Origin: Actinomycetales bacterium
Lineage (GTDB): Bacteria > Actinomycetota > Actinomycetes > Actinomycetales > Beutenbergiaceae
DNA length: 23,940 nt
Direction of reading: 5' to 3'
NCBI GenBank assembly: GCA_016649925.1
Contig: JAENWO010000004.1
Location: 1 to 23,940, forward strand
Below are positions 7,688 through 14,059 of this stretch, one piece after another. The first letter of the stretch is position 1; each line of letters starts with the position of its first letter. A program made the translations under genes and the position numbers. The notes below the pieces were generated by a model. That model worked only from the letters and a program-made list of their open reading frames with translations, did no database searches and had not been told where the DNA came from.

Positions 7688-7730
7688 CCTCCACCCTCGT
7701 CCAGCACTTCGACAAGCAAAGGAACATCTG

Positions 7731-8438
7731 ATGGCTGCACCGCAGCGCAGCAGGACCGGTACCGGCGCCCCCGGTGGTGGCGCCCCCGGTGGTGGCGCCC
7801 CCGGTGGCGGAACGAACGAGCGCTCCAACGACCGACGGGAGCGTCGCGGTGGCGACGGTCGCCGCGGGAACGAGGCCGAGAAGAGCGCCTACGTCGAGCG
7901 TGTGGTGACCATCAACCGCGTCTCCAAGGTCGTCAAGGGTGGTCGTCGCTTCAGCTTCACCGCGCTCGTCGTCGTCGGTGACGGCGAAGGCACCGTCGGC
8001 GTCGGCTACGGCAAGGCCAAGGAGGTTCCCGCGGCGATCGCCAAGGGCGTGGAAGAGGCCAAGAAAAACTTCTTCAAGGTCCCCATGATCCAGAAGACCA
8101 TCCCGCACCAGGTGCAGGGTGAGGCCGCGGCCGGCGTCGTCTTCCTGCGTCCCGCGTCCCCGGGTACCGGCGTGATCGCCGGTGGTCCGGTGCGCGCCGT
8201 GCTCGACTGCGCCGGTATCCACGACGTGCTGAGCAAGTCGCTGGGTTCGGAGAACGCGATCAACATCGTGCACGCCACGGTTGCGGCCCTGCGCGCGCTC
8301 GAGCTTCCGCAGGCCGTCGCCGCACGGCGCGGCCTGCCCATCGAGCACGTCGCTCCGCGGGCTCTGCTGCGCGCCCAGGCCTCCGGCCGGGGCGACGCCG
8401 CGAAGAAGGCCGACGTCGCAGTGGGGACGGTGGCGTGA
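7731..8438 (+). CDS. rpsE: 30S ribosomal protein S5 with Gly/Ala/Pro repeat N-terminus
   Basis: A 235-aa S5, important for decoding accuracy and mRNA unwinding. The S5 core begins near residue 54 (YVERVVTINRVSKVVKGGRRFSFTALVVVGD) and continues GYGKAKEVPAAIAKGVEEAKKNFF; the second domain (AGPVRAVLDCAGIHDVLSKSLGS-like) is complete. The first 50 residues are a disordered Gly/Arg-rich extension containing three GAPGG units encoded by a 15-bp tandem repeat (7764-7808). ATG 7731 is chosen because AAAGGA (7718-7723) lies 7 nt upstream; earlier in-frame codons belong to the rplR shadow. Confidence 0.96.
   Translation: MAAPQRSRTGTGAPGGGAPGGGAPGGGTNERSNDRRERRGGDGRRGNEAEKSAYVERVVTINRVSKVVKGGRRFSFTALVVVGDGEGTVGVGYGKAKEVPAAIAKGVEEAKKNFFKVPMIQKTIPHQVQGEAAAGVVFLRPASPGTGVIAGGPVRAVLDCAGIHDVLSKSLGSENAINIVHATVAALRALELPQAVAARRGLPIEHVAPRALLRAQASGRGDAAKKADVAVGTVA
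7764..7808 (+). repeat. 15-bp tandem repeat, three units, inside rpsE
   Basis: GGCGCCCCCGGTGGT occurs three times in a row (last base differs in the third unit) and encodes three GAPGG units, residues 12-26 of S5. In-frame length makes unit gain or loss harmless to the reading frame. Confidence 0.95.
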
Positions 8439-8620
8439 TGACACAGCTGAAGGTGACCCAGACGAAGTCCGGCATCGGCGGCAAGCAGAACCAGCGCAAC
8501 ACGTTGCGCTCCCTCGGGCTCAAGCGAATTGGCGACACCGTCGTCAAGGAGGACCGTCCCGAGTTCCGCGGAATGGTCAGCACGGTGGCGCACCTCGTCA
8601 CCGTCGAGGAGGTTGACTGA
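8438..8620 (+). CDS. rpmD: 50S ribosomal protein L30
   Basis: A 60-aa L30. The pattern LKVTQTKSGIGGKQNQRNTLRSLGLKRIGDTVVKEDRPEFRGMVSTVAHLVTVEEV is diagnostic. The ATG at 8438 overlaps the rpsE stop by one base (TGATG); the GTG at 8435 is an alternative. It lies between rpsE and rplO as in other spc clusters. Confidence 0.97.
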   Translation: MTQLKVTQTKSGIGGKQNQRNTLRSLGLKRIGDTVVKEDRPEFRGMVSTVAHLVTVEEVD

Positions 8621-8621
8621 C

Positions 8622-9137
8622 ATGGCTCAGAAGGAGCCCAAGGCCGACAAGGCCGCCAACGGCGAGAAGGCCCCCGTGAGCACGGGGACGGCGTCGGGCA
8701 CCCTGAAGGTGCACCACCTGCGTCCCGCCCCCGGAGCCCACACCCCCAAGACCCGCGTGGGTCGCGGTGAGGGTTCGAAGGGCAAGACCGCAGGCCGCGG
8801 TACCAAGGGCACCGGTGCCCGCTACCAGGTGCCCGCTCGCTTCGAGGGTGGTCAGACGCCGCTGCACATGCGTCTGCCCAAGCTCCGCGGCTTCAAGAAC
8901 CCCTTCCGCACGGAGTTCCAGGTGGTCAACCTGGAGAAGCTCTCCGCGCTCTACCCCGACGGCGGCGCGGTCACCGTGGCCGACCTCGTGGACAAGGGTG
9001 CGGTGCGCAAGGGCAAGCTCGTCAAGGTGCTCGGCACCGGTGAGCTGAGCGTGAAGCTGGACGTCTTGGTGGACGCGTACTCCGCGTCCGCGAAGGAGAA
9101 GATCGTCGCTGCCGGCGGAAGCGTCGAGCAGGCCTGA
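8622..9137 (+). CDS. rplO: 50S ribosomal protein L15
   Basis: A 171-aa L15, a late-assembly 50S protein. After a charged Lys/Ala-rich N-terminal extension of about 24 residues, the conserved LKVHHLRPAPGAHTPKTRVGRGEGSKGKTAGRGTKG begins, then FEGGQTPLHMRLPKLRGFKNPF. ATG 8622 is 1 nt after the rpmD stop; earlier in-frame codons overlap rpmD. This is the last gene of the spc ribosomal block; a hairpin and 147 nt separate it from secY. Confidence 0.97.
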   Translation: MAQKEPKADKAANGEKAPVSTGTASGTLKVHHLRPAPGAHTPKTRVGRGEGSKGKTAGRGTKGTGARYQVPARFEGGQTPLHMRLPKLRGFKNPFRTEFQVVNLEKLSALYPDGGAVTVADLVDKGAVRKGKLVKVLGTGELSVKLDVLVDAYSASAKEKIVAAGGSVEQA

Positions 9138-9149
9138 GATCACCAGGTG

Positions 9150-9183
9150 ACGGCGGTGCGGGATCTTGATCCTGCACCGCCGT
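9150..9183 (+). terminator. Long hairpin between rplO and secY
   Basis: The arms 9150-9165 and 9168-9183 form a 16-bp stem with one G.U wobble around a TT centre; ACGGCGGTGC pairs with GCACCGCCGT. It starts 12 nt after the rplO stop. No U-tract follows, which is common for actinobacterial terminators. It should stop or reduce readthrough into secY, or protect the 3' end of the ribosomal message. Confidence 0.6.
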
Positions 9184-9188
9184 ATCCC

Positions 9189-9215
9189 GTTCCAGGCGCC
9201 GTCGGCCGGTAAGGT
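9189..9215 (+). promoter_or_regulatory. Possible secY promoter
   Basis: TAAGGT (9210-9215) fits an actinobacterial -10 TANNNT, about 70 nt before secY and just after the hairpin. The -35 (around 9189-9194, GTTCCA) is poor. Support is mainly positional. Confidence 0.3.
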
Positions 9216-9284
9216 CGGACGGTACCCATCAAGCGGTGGGCGCCCCTCGCGTGCGCGCCGCCAGCAGACGTAGCAGGAGGACCA

Positions 9285-10589
9285 TTGCTCAGCGCATTCG
9301 CTCGGGCGTTCCGCACACCGGATCTGCGCAGCAAGCTGCTCTTCACGCTCGCGATCATGGCGGTGTTCCGCCTCGGGTCCTTCGTCCCGACGCCGGGCGT
9401 CGACTATGGCAACGTGCAACAGTGCATCGCCAGCCCGGACCAGAGCGGTACCGACGTGCTCGGCCTCGTCAACCTCTTCAGCGGCGGAGCACTCCTGCAG
9501 CTGTCGGTGTTCGCGCTGGGGATCATGCCGTACATCACCGCGAGCATCATCGTCCAGCTGCTCCGGGTGGTCATCCCTCGCTTCGAGGCACTTCATCAGG
9601 AGGGTCAGTCCGGGACCGCCGCCCTCACGCAGTACACCCGGTACCTGACGATCTTCCTCGCGATCCTGCAGGCGACGACCATCATCACGGTGGCCCGCTC
9701 GGGCAACCTGTTCCCCGGCTGCACCGTCGAGATCATCCCGAATGACACGATCACCACGATCCTGTTGATGATCGTCACGATGACTGCCGGCACCGGCCTC
9801 ATCATGTGGATGGGTGAGCTCATCACCGAGCGCGGCGTCGGCAACGGCATGTCGCTGCTCATCTTCACCTCGATCGCGGCCGGCTTCCCCAGCGCGATGT
9901 GGCAGATCGCCGGCGCCGACAACGGCATCGCCAAGTTCGCCGTCTTCCTCGTCATCGCGCTCGTCGTCGTCGGACTCATCGTGTTCGTCGAGCAGTCCCA
10001 GCGTCGGGTGCCCGTCCAGTACGCCAAGCGGATGGTCGGCCGGCGGATGTACGGCGGCTCGAGCACGTATATCCCGATCAAGATCAACATGGCCGGCGTG
10101 ATCCCCGTGATCTTCGCGTCCTCGCTGCTCGCGCTCCCCGGCCTCGCCGCCCAGTTCGAGGCGGATCAGACCACCGGATGGGTGCAGTGGGTCGCCACGA
10201 ATCTGATGGACCCCGGCGCGAACCTGTACATCGTGGTCTACATGCTCCTCATCATCTTCTTCGCGTACTTCTACACCTCGATCACGTTCAACCCGGACGA
10301 GGTCGCGGACAACATGAAGCGCTACGGCGGCTTCATCCCCGGGATTCGCGCCGGACGCCCGACCGCGGAGTACCTGCAGTACGTGATCTCCCGTATCACC
10401 ACGGTCGGCGCGATCTACCTCGCGCTCGTGGCGATGATCCCGACGATCGCTTTCAAGCTGATGGGGGTGAGCACGTCGATCCCGTTCGGCGGCGTCTCTC
10501 TGCTCATCGTCGTCGGCGTCGGCCTGGAGACCGTGAAGCAGATCGACTCCCAGCTGCAGCAGCGTCACTACGAAGGGTTCCTGCGATGA
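9285..10589 (+). CDS. secY: Protein translocase subunit SecY
   Basis: A 434-aa SecY, the channel of the Sec translocon in the cytoplasmic membrane, working with SecE, SecG and SecA. Ten hydrophobic segments are visible, at about residues 18-36, 65-90, 118-136, 156-178, 187-203, 217-236, 269-288, 314-334, 371-391 and 400-417. Conserved landmarks are AFRTPDLRSKLLFTL at the N-terminus, GELITERGVGNG (177-188), PVQYAKRM (243-250), the cytosolic FNPDEVADNMKRYGGFIPGIR loop that contacts SecA and the ribosome, and KQIDSQLQQRHYEGF at the end. The start is TTG 9285, 4 nt after a full AGGAGG (9275-9280); no in-frame ATG or GTG fits the conserved N-terminus. adk overlaps its stop (ATGA). Confidence 0.97.
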   Translation: MLSAFARAFRTPDLRSKLLFTLAIMAVFRLGSFVPTPGVDYGNVQQCIASPDQSGTDVLGLVNLFSGGALLQLSVFALGIMPYITASIIVQLLRVVIPRFEALHQEGQSGTAALTQYTRYLTIFLAILQATTIITVARSGNLFPGCTVEIIPNDTITTILLMIVTMTAGTGLIMWMGELITERGVGNGMSLLIFTSIAAGFPSAMWQIAGADNGIAKFAVFLVIALVVVGLIVFVEQSQRRVPVQYAKRMVGRRMYGGSSTYIPIKINMAGVIPVIFASSLLALPGLAAQFEADQTTGWVQWVATNLMDPGANLYIVVYMLLIIFFAYFYTSITFNPDEVADNMKRYGGFIPGIRAGRPTAEYLQYVISRITTVGAIYLALVAMIPTIAFKLMGVSTSIPFGGVSLLIVVGVGLETVKQIDSQLQQRHYEGFLR

Positions 10590-11164
10590 CCGCTCGGATC
10601 GTCCTCCTCGGCCCGCCCGGAGCGGGCAAGGGTACCCAGGCCGCCCGTCTGGCGAAGCGTCTGGGCGTCCCGGCGATCTCCACCGGCGACATCTTCCGCG
10701 CCAACGTGGCCCAGCACACCGAGCTCGGCCGGACCGCCCAGCGGTACATGGACGCGGGGGAGTACGTGCCCGACGAGGTCACGAACACCATGGTCGCGGA
10801 CCGCCTCCAGGCCGCCGACGCGGCCGAGGGCTTCCTGCTCGACGGCTACCCCCGCACCGAGGCGCAGGTCGAGGAGCTGGACCGCATGCTCGCCGAGTCG
10901 GGGCAGAGCCTCGACGCCGTCGTGGAGCTCACCGCGGACGTCGACGAGGTCGTCGCACGGCTCCTCAACCGGGCCGTGGAGCAGGGTCGCAAGGACGACA
11001 CGGAGTCGGTGATCCGCCGTCGGCTCGAGGTCTACCTCGAGCAGACCGCTCCGCTCGTGGCGCTCTACGAGCAGCGGGGGATCCTCCTGGGCGTAGACGG
11101 ACTCGGCACGATGGACGAGGTCACCGGACGGCTCGAGAGCGCCCTGGACCGCCAGGAGCGCTGA
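10586..11164 (+). CDS. adk: Adenylate kinase
   Basis: A 192-aa adenylate kinase, interconverting ATP + AMP and 2 ADP. The P-loop GPPGAGKGTQ is at residues 9-18, the AMP-binding STGDIFR at 32-38 and DGYPRT at 86-91. The lid is the short form without the zinc-finger insertion (RLLNRAVEQGRKDD, then RRRLEVYLEQTAPL), as usual in Actinobacteria. ATG 10586 overlaps the secY stop, so it is probably co-translated with it; map follows after 5 nt. Confidence 0.98.
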   Translation: MTARIVLLGPPGAGKGTQAARLAKRLGVPAISTGDIFRANVAQHTELGRTAQRYMDAGEYVPDEVTNTMVADRLQAADAAEGFLLDGYPRTEAQVEELDRMLAESGQSLDAVVELTADVDEVVARLLNRAVEQGRKDDTESVIRRRLEVYLEQTAPLVALYEQRGILLGVDGLGTMDEVTGRLESALDRQER

Positions 11165-11169
11165 GGCGC

Positions 11170-11994
11170 ATGATGTTCGGCCGGATCAGCATCGAGTACA
11201 AGAGCGCGGACCAGATCCGCACGATGCGGCGGGCCGGGCTCGTCGTCGCTGACGTGCTCGACGCCGTCCGTGCGGCGGTCCGTCCGGGCGTCACCACCGC
11301 CCACCTGGACGCCGTGGCGGAACAGGTGATCTCGCGCGCTGGCGCCGCGTCGAACTTCAAGGGCTACCACGGCTTCCCGTCCGTGGTGTGCATCTCCGTC
11401 AACGACGAGGTGGTGCACGGCATCCCAGGCGACCGGGTCATCACGGCCGGAGACGTCGTCTCCGTCGACGGTGGCGCGATCATCGACGGCTGGCACGGCG
11501 ATTCCGCCTTCTCCATGGTGGTGCCCGACGCCGACCCAGCCGACGAGGCGCTCGTGCGCGTCACCGAGGACGCCATGTGGGCCGGCATCGCCGCGCTCGC
11601 CAGCGCCGAGCGGCTGGGAGAGGTGGGCGACGCGATCGACGACGTCGTCACCGCCGGTTCCGACGGCTACGCCATCATCCAGGAGTACGTCGGGCACGGG
11701 ATCGGCTCGGCGATGCACCAGCCGCCGGAGGTACTGAACTACCGCACCCGGAAGCGTGGTCCGCGGGTCCGGCCCGGCCTGTGCCTCGCGATCGAGCCGA
11801 TGGTGGTGCGCGGAGAGCGGCACACGTCCGTGCTCGAGGACGAGTGGACCGTCATCACGGTCGACGGCTCCCACGCCGCACACTGGGAGCACACGGTGGC
11901 CGTGCACTCCGGAGGTCTGTGGGTGCTCACCGCGCGCGACGGCGGAGCGGCGCGGCTCGGGGCGCTCGGCGTCACGGTGGCCCCGCTCGACTGA
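11170..11994 (+). CDS. map: Methionine aminopeptidase, type I
   Basis: A 274-aa type I enzyme that removes the initiator Met from nascent proteins. All five metal ligands are present: Asp100 (VSVDGG), Asp111 (HGDSAF), His176 (GHGIG), Glu209 (AIEPM) and Glu240 (HWEHTV), with the substrate-side His83. There is no N-terminal zinc-finger or SH3-like extension. Two adjacent ATGs (11170 and 11173) can start it; GAGG at 11163-11166 suits the second slightly better. The C-terminal 25 residues are slightly longer than in E. coli. secY-adk-map form one unit, and map is the last gene before the inserted block. Confidence 0.97.
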   Translation: MMFGRISIEYKSADQIRTMRRAGLVVADVLDAVRAAVRPGVTTAHLDAVAEQVISRAGAASNFKGYHGFPSVVCISVNDEVVHGIPGDRVITAGDVVSVDGGAIIDGWHGDSAFSMVVPDADPADEALVRVTEDAMWAGIAALASAERLGEVGDAIDDVVTAGSDGYAIIQEYVGHGIGSAMHQPPEVLNYRTRKRGPRVRPGLCLAIEPMVVRGERHTSVLEDEWTVITVDGSHAAHWEHTVAVHSGGLWVLTARDGGAARLGALGVTVAPLD

Positions 11995-12030
11995 GTCCAT
12001 CTCACCATCCGGACAAGAGCGTTCGGACTG

Positions 12031-12046
12031 CTGCAAACGCTTCCAG
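12031..12046 (+). promoter_or_regulatory. LacI/GalR-family-like operator (cre-type palindrome)
   Basis: CTGCAAACGCTTCCAG is an imperfect palindrome with central CG in which 6 of 8 positions pair. Its inner 14 bases fit TGNAANCGNTTNCA, the LacI/GalR-family and CcpA cre pattern, at every fixed position. It starts 37 nt after map and is about 210 bp upstream of the predicted transferase -10, so it may act from a distance or on an unseen promoter. Confidence 0.4.
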
Positions 12047-12127
12047 TGAGGTTCCTCGACGACACTGACTGCGGACGTCGCCGGCGTCCCGCGACCCGAG
12101 GTCGCCGGATGCGCGGAATCGCGCCGA

Positions 12128-12140
12128 TTGAAACGTTCAA
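12128..12140 (+). promoter_or_regulatory. Inverted repeat TTGAA-N3-TTCAA
   Basis: TTGAAACGTTCAA is a short palindrome (5-bp arms, 3-bp centre) containing AACGTT, in an otherwise GC-rich stretch. It could be a second LacI-type half-palindromic site related to the one at 12031. Short enough to arise by chance. Confidence 0.25.
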
Positions 12141-12161
12141 GCCCCCCGGACCTGCGAGGGA

Positions 12162-12182
12162 GGGTGAGGCGAACCCTCACCC
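12162..12182 (+). other. 8-bp hairpin overlapping the phased repeats
   Basis: GGGTGAGG (12162-12169) and CCTCACCC (12175-12182) are perfect arms with a 5-nt loop. The right arm overlaps the first TCACC unit, so it may simply be an inverted copy of the repeat, or a terminator for map readthrough. Confidence 0.4.
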
Positions 12183-12229
12183 CCGGGTCACCTCCGGGTC
12201 ACCTCCCCAGGAAATGCGGGTCACCCCTC
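12175..12229 (+). promoter_or_regulatory. 11-bp-phased direct repeats, PHO-box-like
   Basis: Units with TCACC at the same place start at 12175, 12186, 12197 and 12219, i.e. steps of 11, 11 and 22 bp. The two central units, GGTCACCTCCG and GGTCACCTCCC, are nearly identical. Against the Streptomyces PhoP direct-repeat unit as I recall it (G[G/T]TCAYYYR[G/C]G), they match 10 and 9 of 11 positions. Phased 11-bp repeats are the usual target of OmpR/PhoB-family and SARP winged-helix proteins. The array ends 10 bp before a -10 hexamer, where an activator would replace a -35. Confidence 0.5.
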
Positions 12230-12239
12230 GCCCGTTGTT

Positions 12240-12245
12240 TATCAT
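12240..12245 (+). promoter_or_regulatory. Predicted -10 for the sugar transferase
   Basis: TATCAT lies within TTGTTTATCAT, the most AT-rich spot in the gap, and fits TANNNT. No good -35 is present; the phased repeats occupy that place. Transcription from about 12252 would give a leader of about 200 nt. Confidence 0.45.
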
Positions 12246-12374
12246 CCGGGCTCACCCTTCTGCTCCGCCGGCACGGCTGCTTGGATAGACCCATCGGGTG
12301 ATGCCGAGCGGGGGCGGGCGGCCACGATGTCCTCCCCCAAACGCTCCCCGATCCACACGTGAGCTTGGGAAGGA

Positions 12375-12446
12375 ATGACTGTGTCGCTGCAACCGGCTAC
12401 CACCACGCAGCCGCTTCGCGCACGCAGGCTGGGAACGGTGGGTTAG
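12375..12446 (+). CDS. Short upstream ORF (21-23 codons) before the sugar transferase
   Basis: ATG 12375 opens a 23-codon frame (MTVSLQPATTTQPLRARRLG and three more residues) ending at TAG 12444-12446, 2 nt before the transferase ATG (TAGACATG). An in-frame GTG at 12381 is perhaps the better start, since AAGGA (12370-12374) lies 6 nt before it. The transferase itself has only a weak ribosome binding site, so it may depend on reinitiation from this ORF. The alternative is that this is the true N-terminus of the transferase separated by a frameshift. Not recognised as a known leader peptide. Confidence 0.4.
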   Translation: MTVSLQPATTTQPLRARRLGTVG

Positions 12447-12448
12447 AC

Positions 12449-13942
12449 ATGGCACTCACCTTCGACCGCCACGACGCGGCGGGCACCCGGTTCGTCCGCT
12501 GGACCTTCCTCGCCGCCGTCGTGTCCCGGCTGCTCCCGCTGGTCTCGGCCCGCCAGCCCCGGCAGGTGTGGCGGGAGTGGGCAGGGGTGTACCGGGCGGT
12601 CGCGATCGGTGCGGATGCCCTGGTCGCCATGGGAGTGACCGCGACCGTCACCGCCGCGCACTACTCGGGCGTGGACAGGCTGGTCCTGACCGCGCTCGCC
12701 GGACTCGGCTTCGTGATCGCCGTCGCGAGCCAGCACGGCTACGACACGGGCAGGGCCGCGGCCGGCCGTGAGGAGCTCCGCGCCCTGCTCCGGGCCGGCG
12801 GCGTGCTGGTGGTCGCCTCGATGACCGTCAACTACGTCGACCTCGTGCACCTACCGCGCCTCGTGGTGTTCGAGGCGCTGGCGATCGCGCTCGGCCTCGT
12901 CATCGCCCTCAGGCTCGTCCAGCGACGCGTCGTCCAACGGATGCGGACGCGCGGTGCACTGATGCGCCGCACGATCGTGGTCGGTCTGCCGTCCATGCTG
13001 AGGCCCGTTCTCGAGGAGCTCGGGGAGAACCCCACGTACGGATTCGCCGTCGTCGGCATATGCGTGCCGGAACCCGGAGCCGAGGGCACGCTGACGGACG
13101 TTCCCGTGCTCGGCGCCCTCCATGAGGTCCCGCACCTGATCCGCGAGTGCGGCGCGGAGACGGTGGTGGTCTCATCGGGGTGCATGACGGCGGCCGAGTT
13201 GCGTCGATTCTGCTGGCGCGTCGAGGGGCTGGGTGCGGAGCTGCTGATCGCCCCGAACATCTCCGAGGTGTCGCCGGCGAGGATCACGATGCTCCCGGTC
13301 TCCGGCACCGCGCTCCTGACCGTGGCGATCGGTCCGACGCGGGCGCGGAGGTGGGGGAAGTCGGTCCTGGACCGTGCGCTCGGCTCCCTGCTGCTCCTGG
13401 GTGCGCTCCTGGTCCTCCTCCCGGCAGCGCTCGCGGTGCGCCTGACGTCGCCCGGACCGGTGGTGTTCCGGCAGACCCGCGTGGGCAACGAGGGTGTGCC
13501 GTTCACGATGGTCAAGCTCCGCACGATGTACGTCGACGCGGAGGCCCGACGGGCGAGCCTGCTCACGCACAGCGACGGCAACGAGACCCTGTTCAAGATG
13601 CGCCGGGACCCGCGCATCACCTCCGCCGGCCACGTCCTGCGGCGGTTCTCGATCGATGAGCTCCCGCAGCTGTGGAACGTGGTTCGGGGCGACATGTCCC
13701 TCGTCGGTCCCCGACCACCGCTGATGGAGGAGGTGGCGCGCTACGACGACATGGCCTACCACCGGCTGCACGTGAAGCCTGGTCTCACCGGCCTCTGGCA
13801 GGTCAGCGGCCGCTCCGACCTCAGCTGGGAGCAGTCCGTGCGTCTCGACCTGCGCTACGTCGACAACTGGTCGTTGTGGATGGACCTGACCATCCTCTGG
13901 CGTACCTTCCGCGCCGTCTTCGGGGGTCGCGGTGCGTACTAG
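12449..13942 (+). CDS. Polyprenyl-phosphate sugar-1-phosphate transferase (exopolysaccharide priming enzyme)
   Basis: A 497-aa member of the WbaP/WcaJ/CpsE-type polyprenyl glycosylphosphotransferases, which move a sugar-1-phosphate from a nucleotide sugar to undecaprenyl phosphate as the first step of exopolysaccharide or capsule synthesis. Five hydrophobic segments are seen at about 18-34, 50-70, 78-93, 115-132 and 137-156, then a soluble domain (about 170-300, starting RRTIVVGL), then the membrane hairpin 308-332. The C-terminal catalytic domain has VKLRTMYVDAE (355-365), the catalytic Asp-Glu pair in SIDELPQLWNV (403-404), GPRPP (420-424) and KPGLTGLWQV (443-452). ATG 12449 is chosen; the frame stays open back to GTG 12359, but that start has no ribosome binding site. 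The acceptor sugar cannot be read from sequence. No other glycosyltransferase, flippase or polymerase gene is in the window. Confidence 0.93.
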   Translation: MALTFDRHDAAGTRFVRWTFLAAVVSRLLPLVSARQPRQVWREWAGVYRAVAIGADALVAMGVTATVTAAHYSGVDRLVLTALAGLGFVIAVASQHGYDTGRAAAGREELRALLRAGGVLVVASMTVNYVDLVHLPRLVVFEALAIALGLVIALRLVQRRVVQRMRTRGALMRRTIVVGLPSMLRPVLEELGENPTYGFAVVGICVPEPGAEGTLTDVPVLGALHEVPHLIRECGAETVVVSSGCMTAAELRRFCWRVEGLGAELLIAPNISEVSPARITMLPVSGTALLTVAIGPTRARRWGKSVLDRALGSLLLLGALLVLLPAALAVRLTSPGPVVFRQTRVGNEGVPFTMVKLRTMYVDAEARRASLLTHSDGNETLFKMRRDPRITSAGHVLRRFSIDELPQLWNVVRGDMSLVGPRPPLMEEVARYDDMAYHRLHVKPGLTGLWQVSGRSDLSWEQSVRLDLRYVDNWSLWMDLTILWRTFRAVFGGRGAY

Positions 13943-13964
13943 GGACCCGGCGTCGTCCCATCCG

Positions 13965-14037
13965 CGTTCTCGCCTCTCGGAGGGGGTGCGCCCACATACC
14001 CCCGATGAGGGCGTACCCCCGCCTTCGGGCGAGAGCG
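13965..14037 (+). promoter_or_regulatory. Nested long hairpin upstream of cysQ
   Basis: An outer 10-bp stem (13965-13974 with 14028-14037, one G.U) encloses an inner 12-bp stem (13982-13993 with 14009-14020, one G.U) with a 15-nt loop; a symmetric 7x7 internal loop lies between. Two competing pairings exist: CGCC-TTCG-GGCG (14020-14031, UUCG tetraloop) and CGCGTTC (13963-13969) with GAACGCG (14041-14047), the latter abutting the cysQ ribosome binding site AGGGA (14049-14053). It may be a terminator for the transferase, a translational switch for cysQ, or both. No U-tract follows. Confidence 0.5.
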
Positions 14038-14059
14038 TGGGAACGCGCAGGGACCTGTC

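Larger units (their letters stand above)
11995..12448 (+). other. 454-bp gap between map and the sugar transferase
   Basis: No convincing full-length gene lies here; an 80-codon open frame at 12046-12288 has no ribosome binding site and poor composition. The gap holds a LacI/cre-like palindrome (12031-12046), a second inverted repeat (12128-12140), a hairpin (12162-12182), an 11-bp-phased TCACC array (12175-12229), a -10 like hexamer (12240-12245), an imperfect hairpin (12310-12338) and a short upstream ORF (12375-12446). I see no clear map terminator. Confidence 0.7.

Noticed and set aside
8598..10568. Long minus-strand open frame (656 codons) opposite rplO and secY
   Set aside because: It is antisense to two certain genes, and its His/Asp/Arg-rich composition is typical of shadows of high-GC coding DNA. 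The same applies to minus-strand frames at 2371-4110, 5945-7192, 13172-14719, 15698-17614 and 17778-19805.
12046..12288. 80-codon open frame between map and the transferase
   Set aside because: No ribosome binding site, Arg/Pro-rich low-complexity product, and it runs through the repeat array and promoter-like hexamer.
12359..12448. N-terminal extension of the transferase from GTG 12359
   Set aside because: No ribosome binding site in front, non-conserved-looking residues, and the better-placed AAGGA serves the overlapping short ORF instead.
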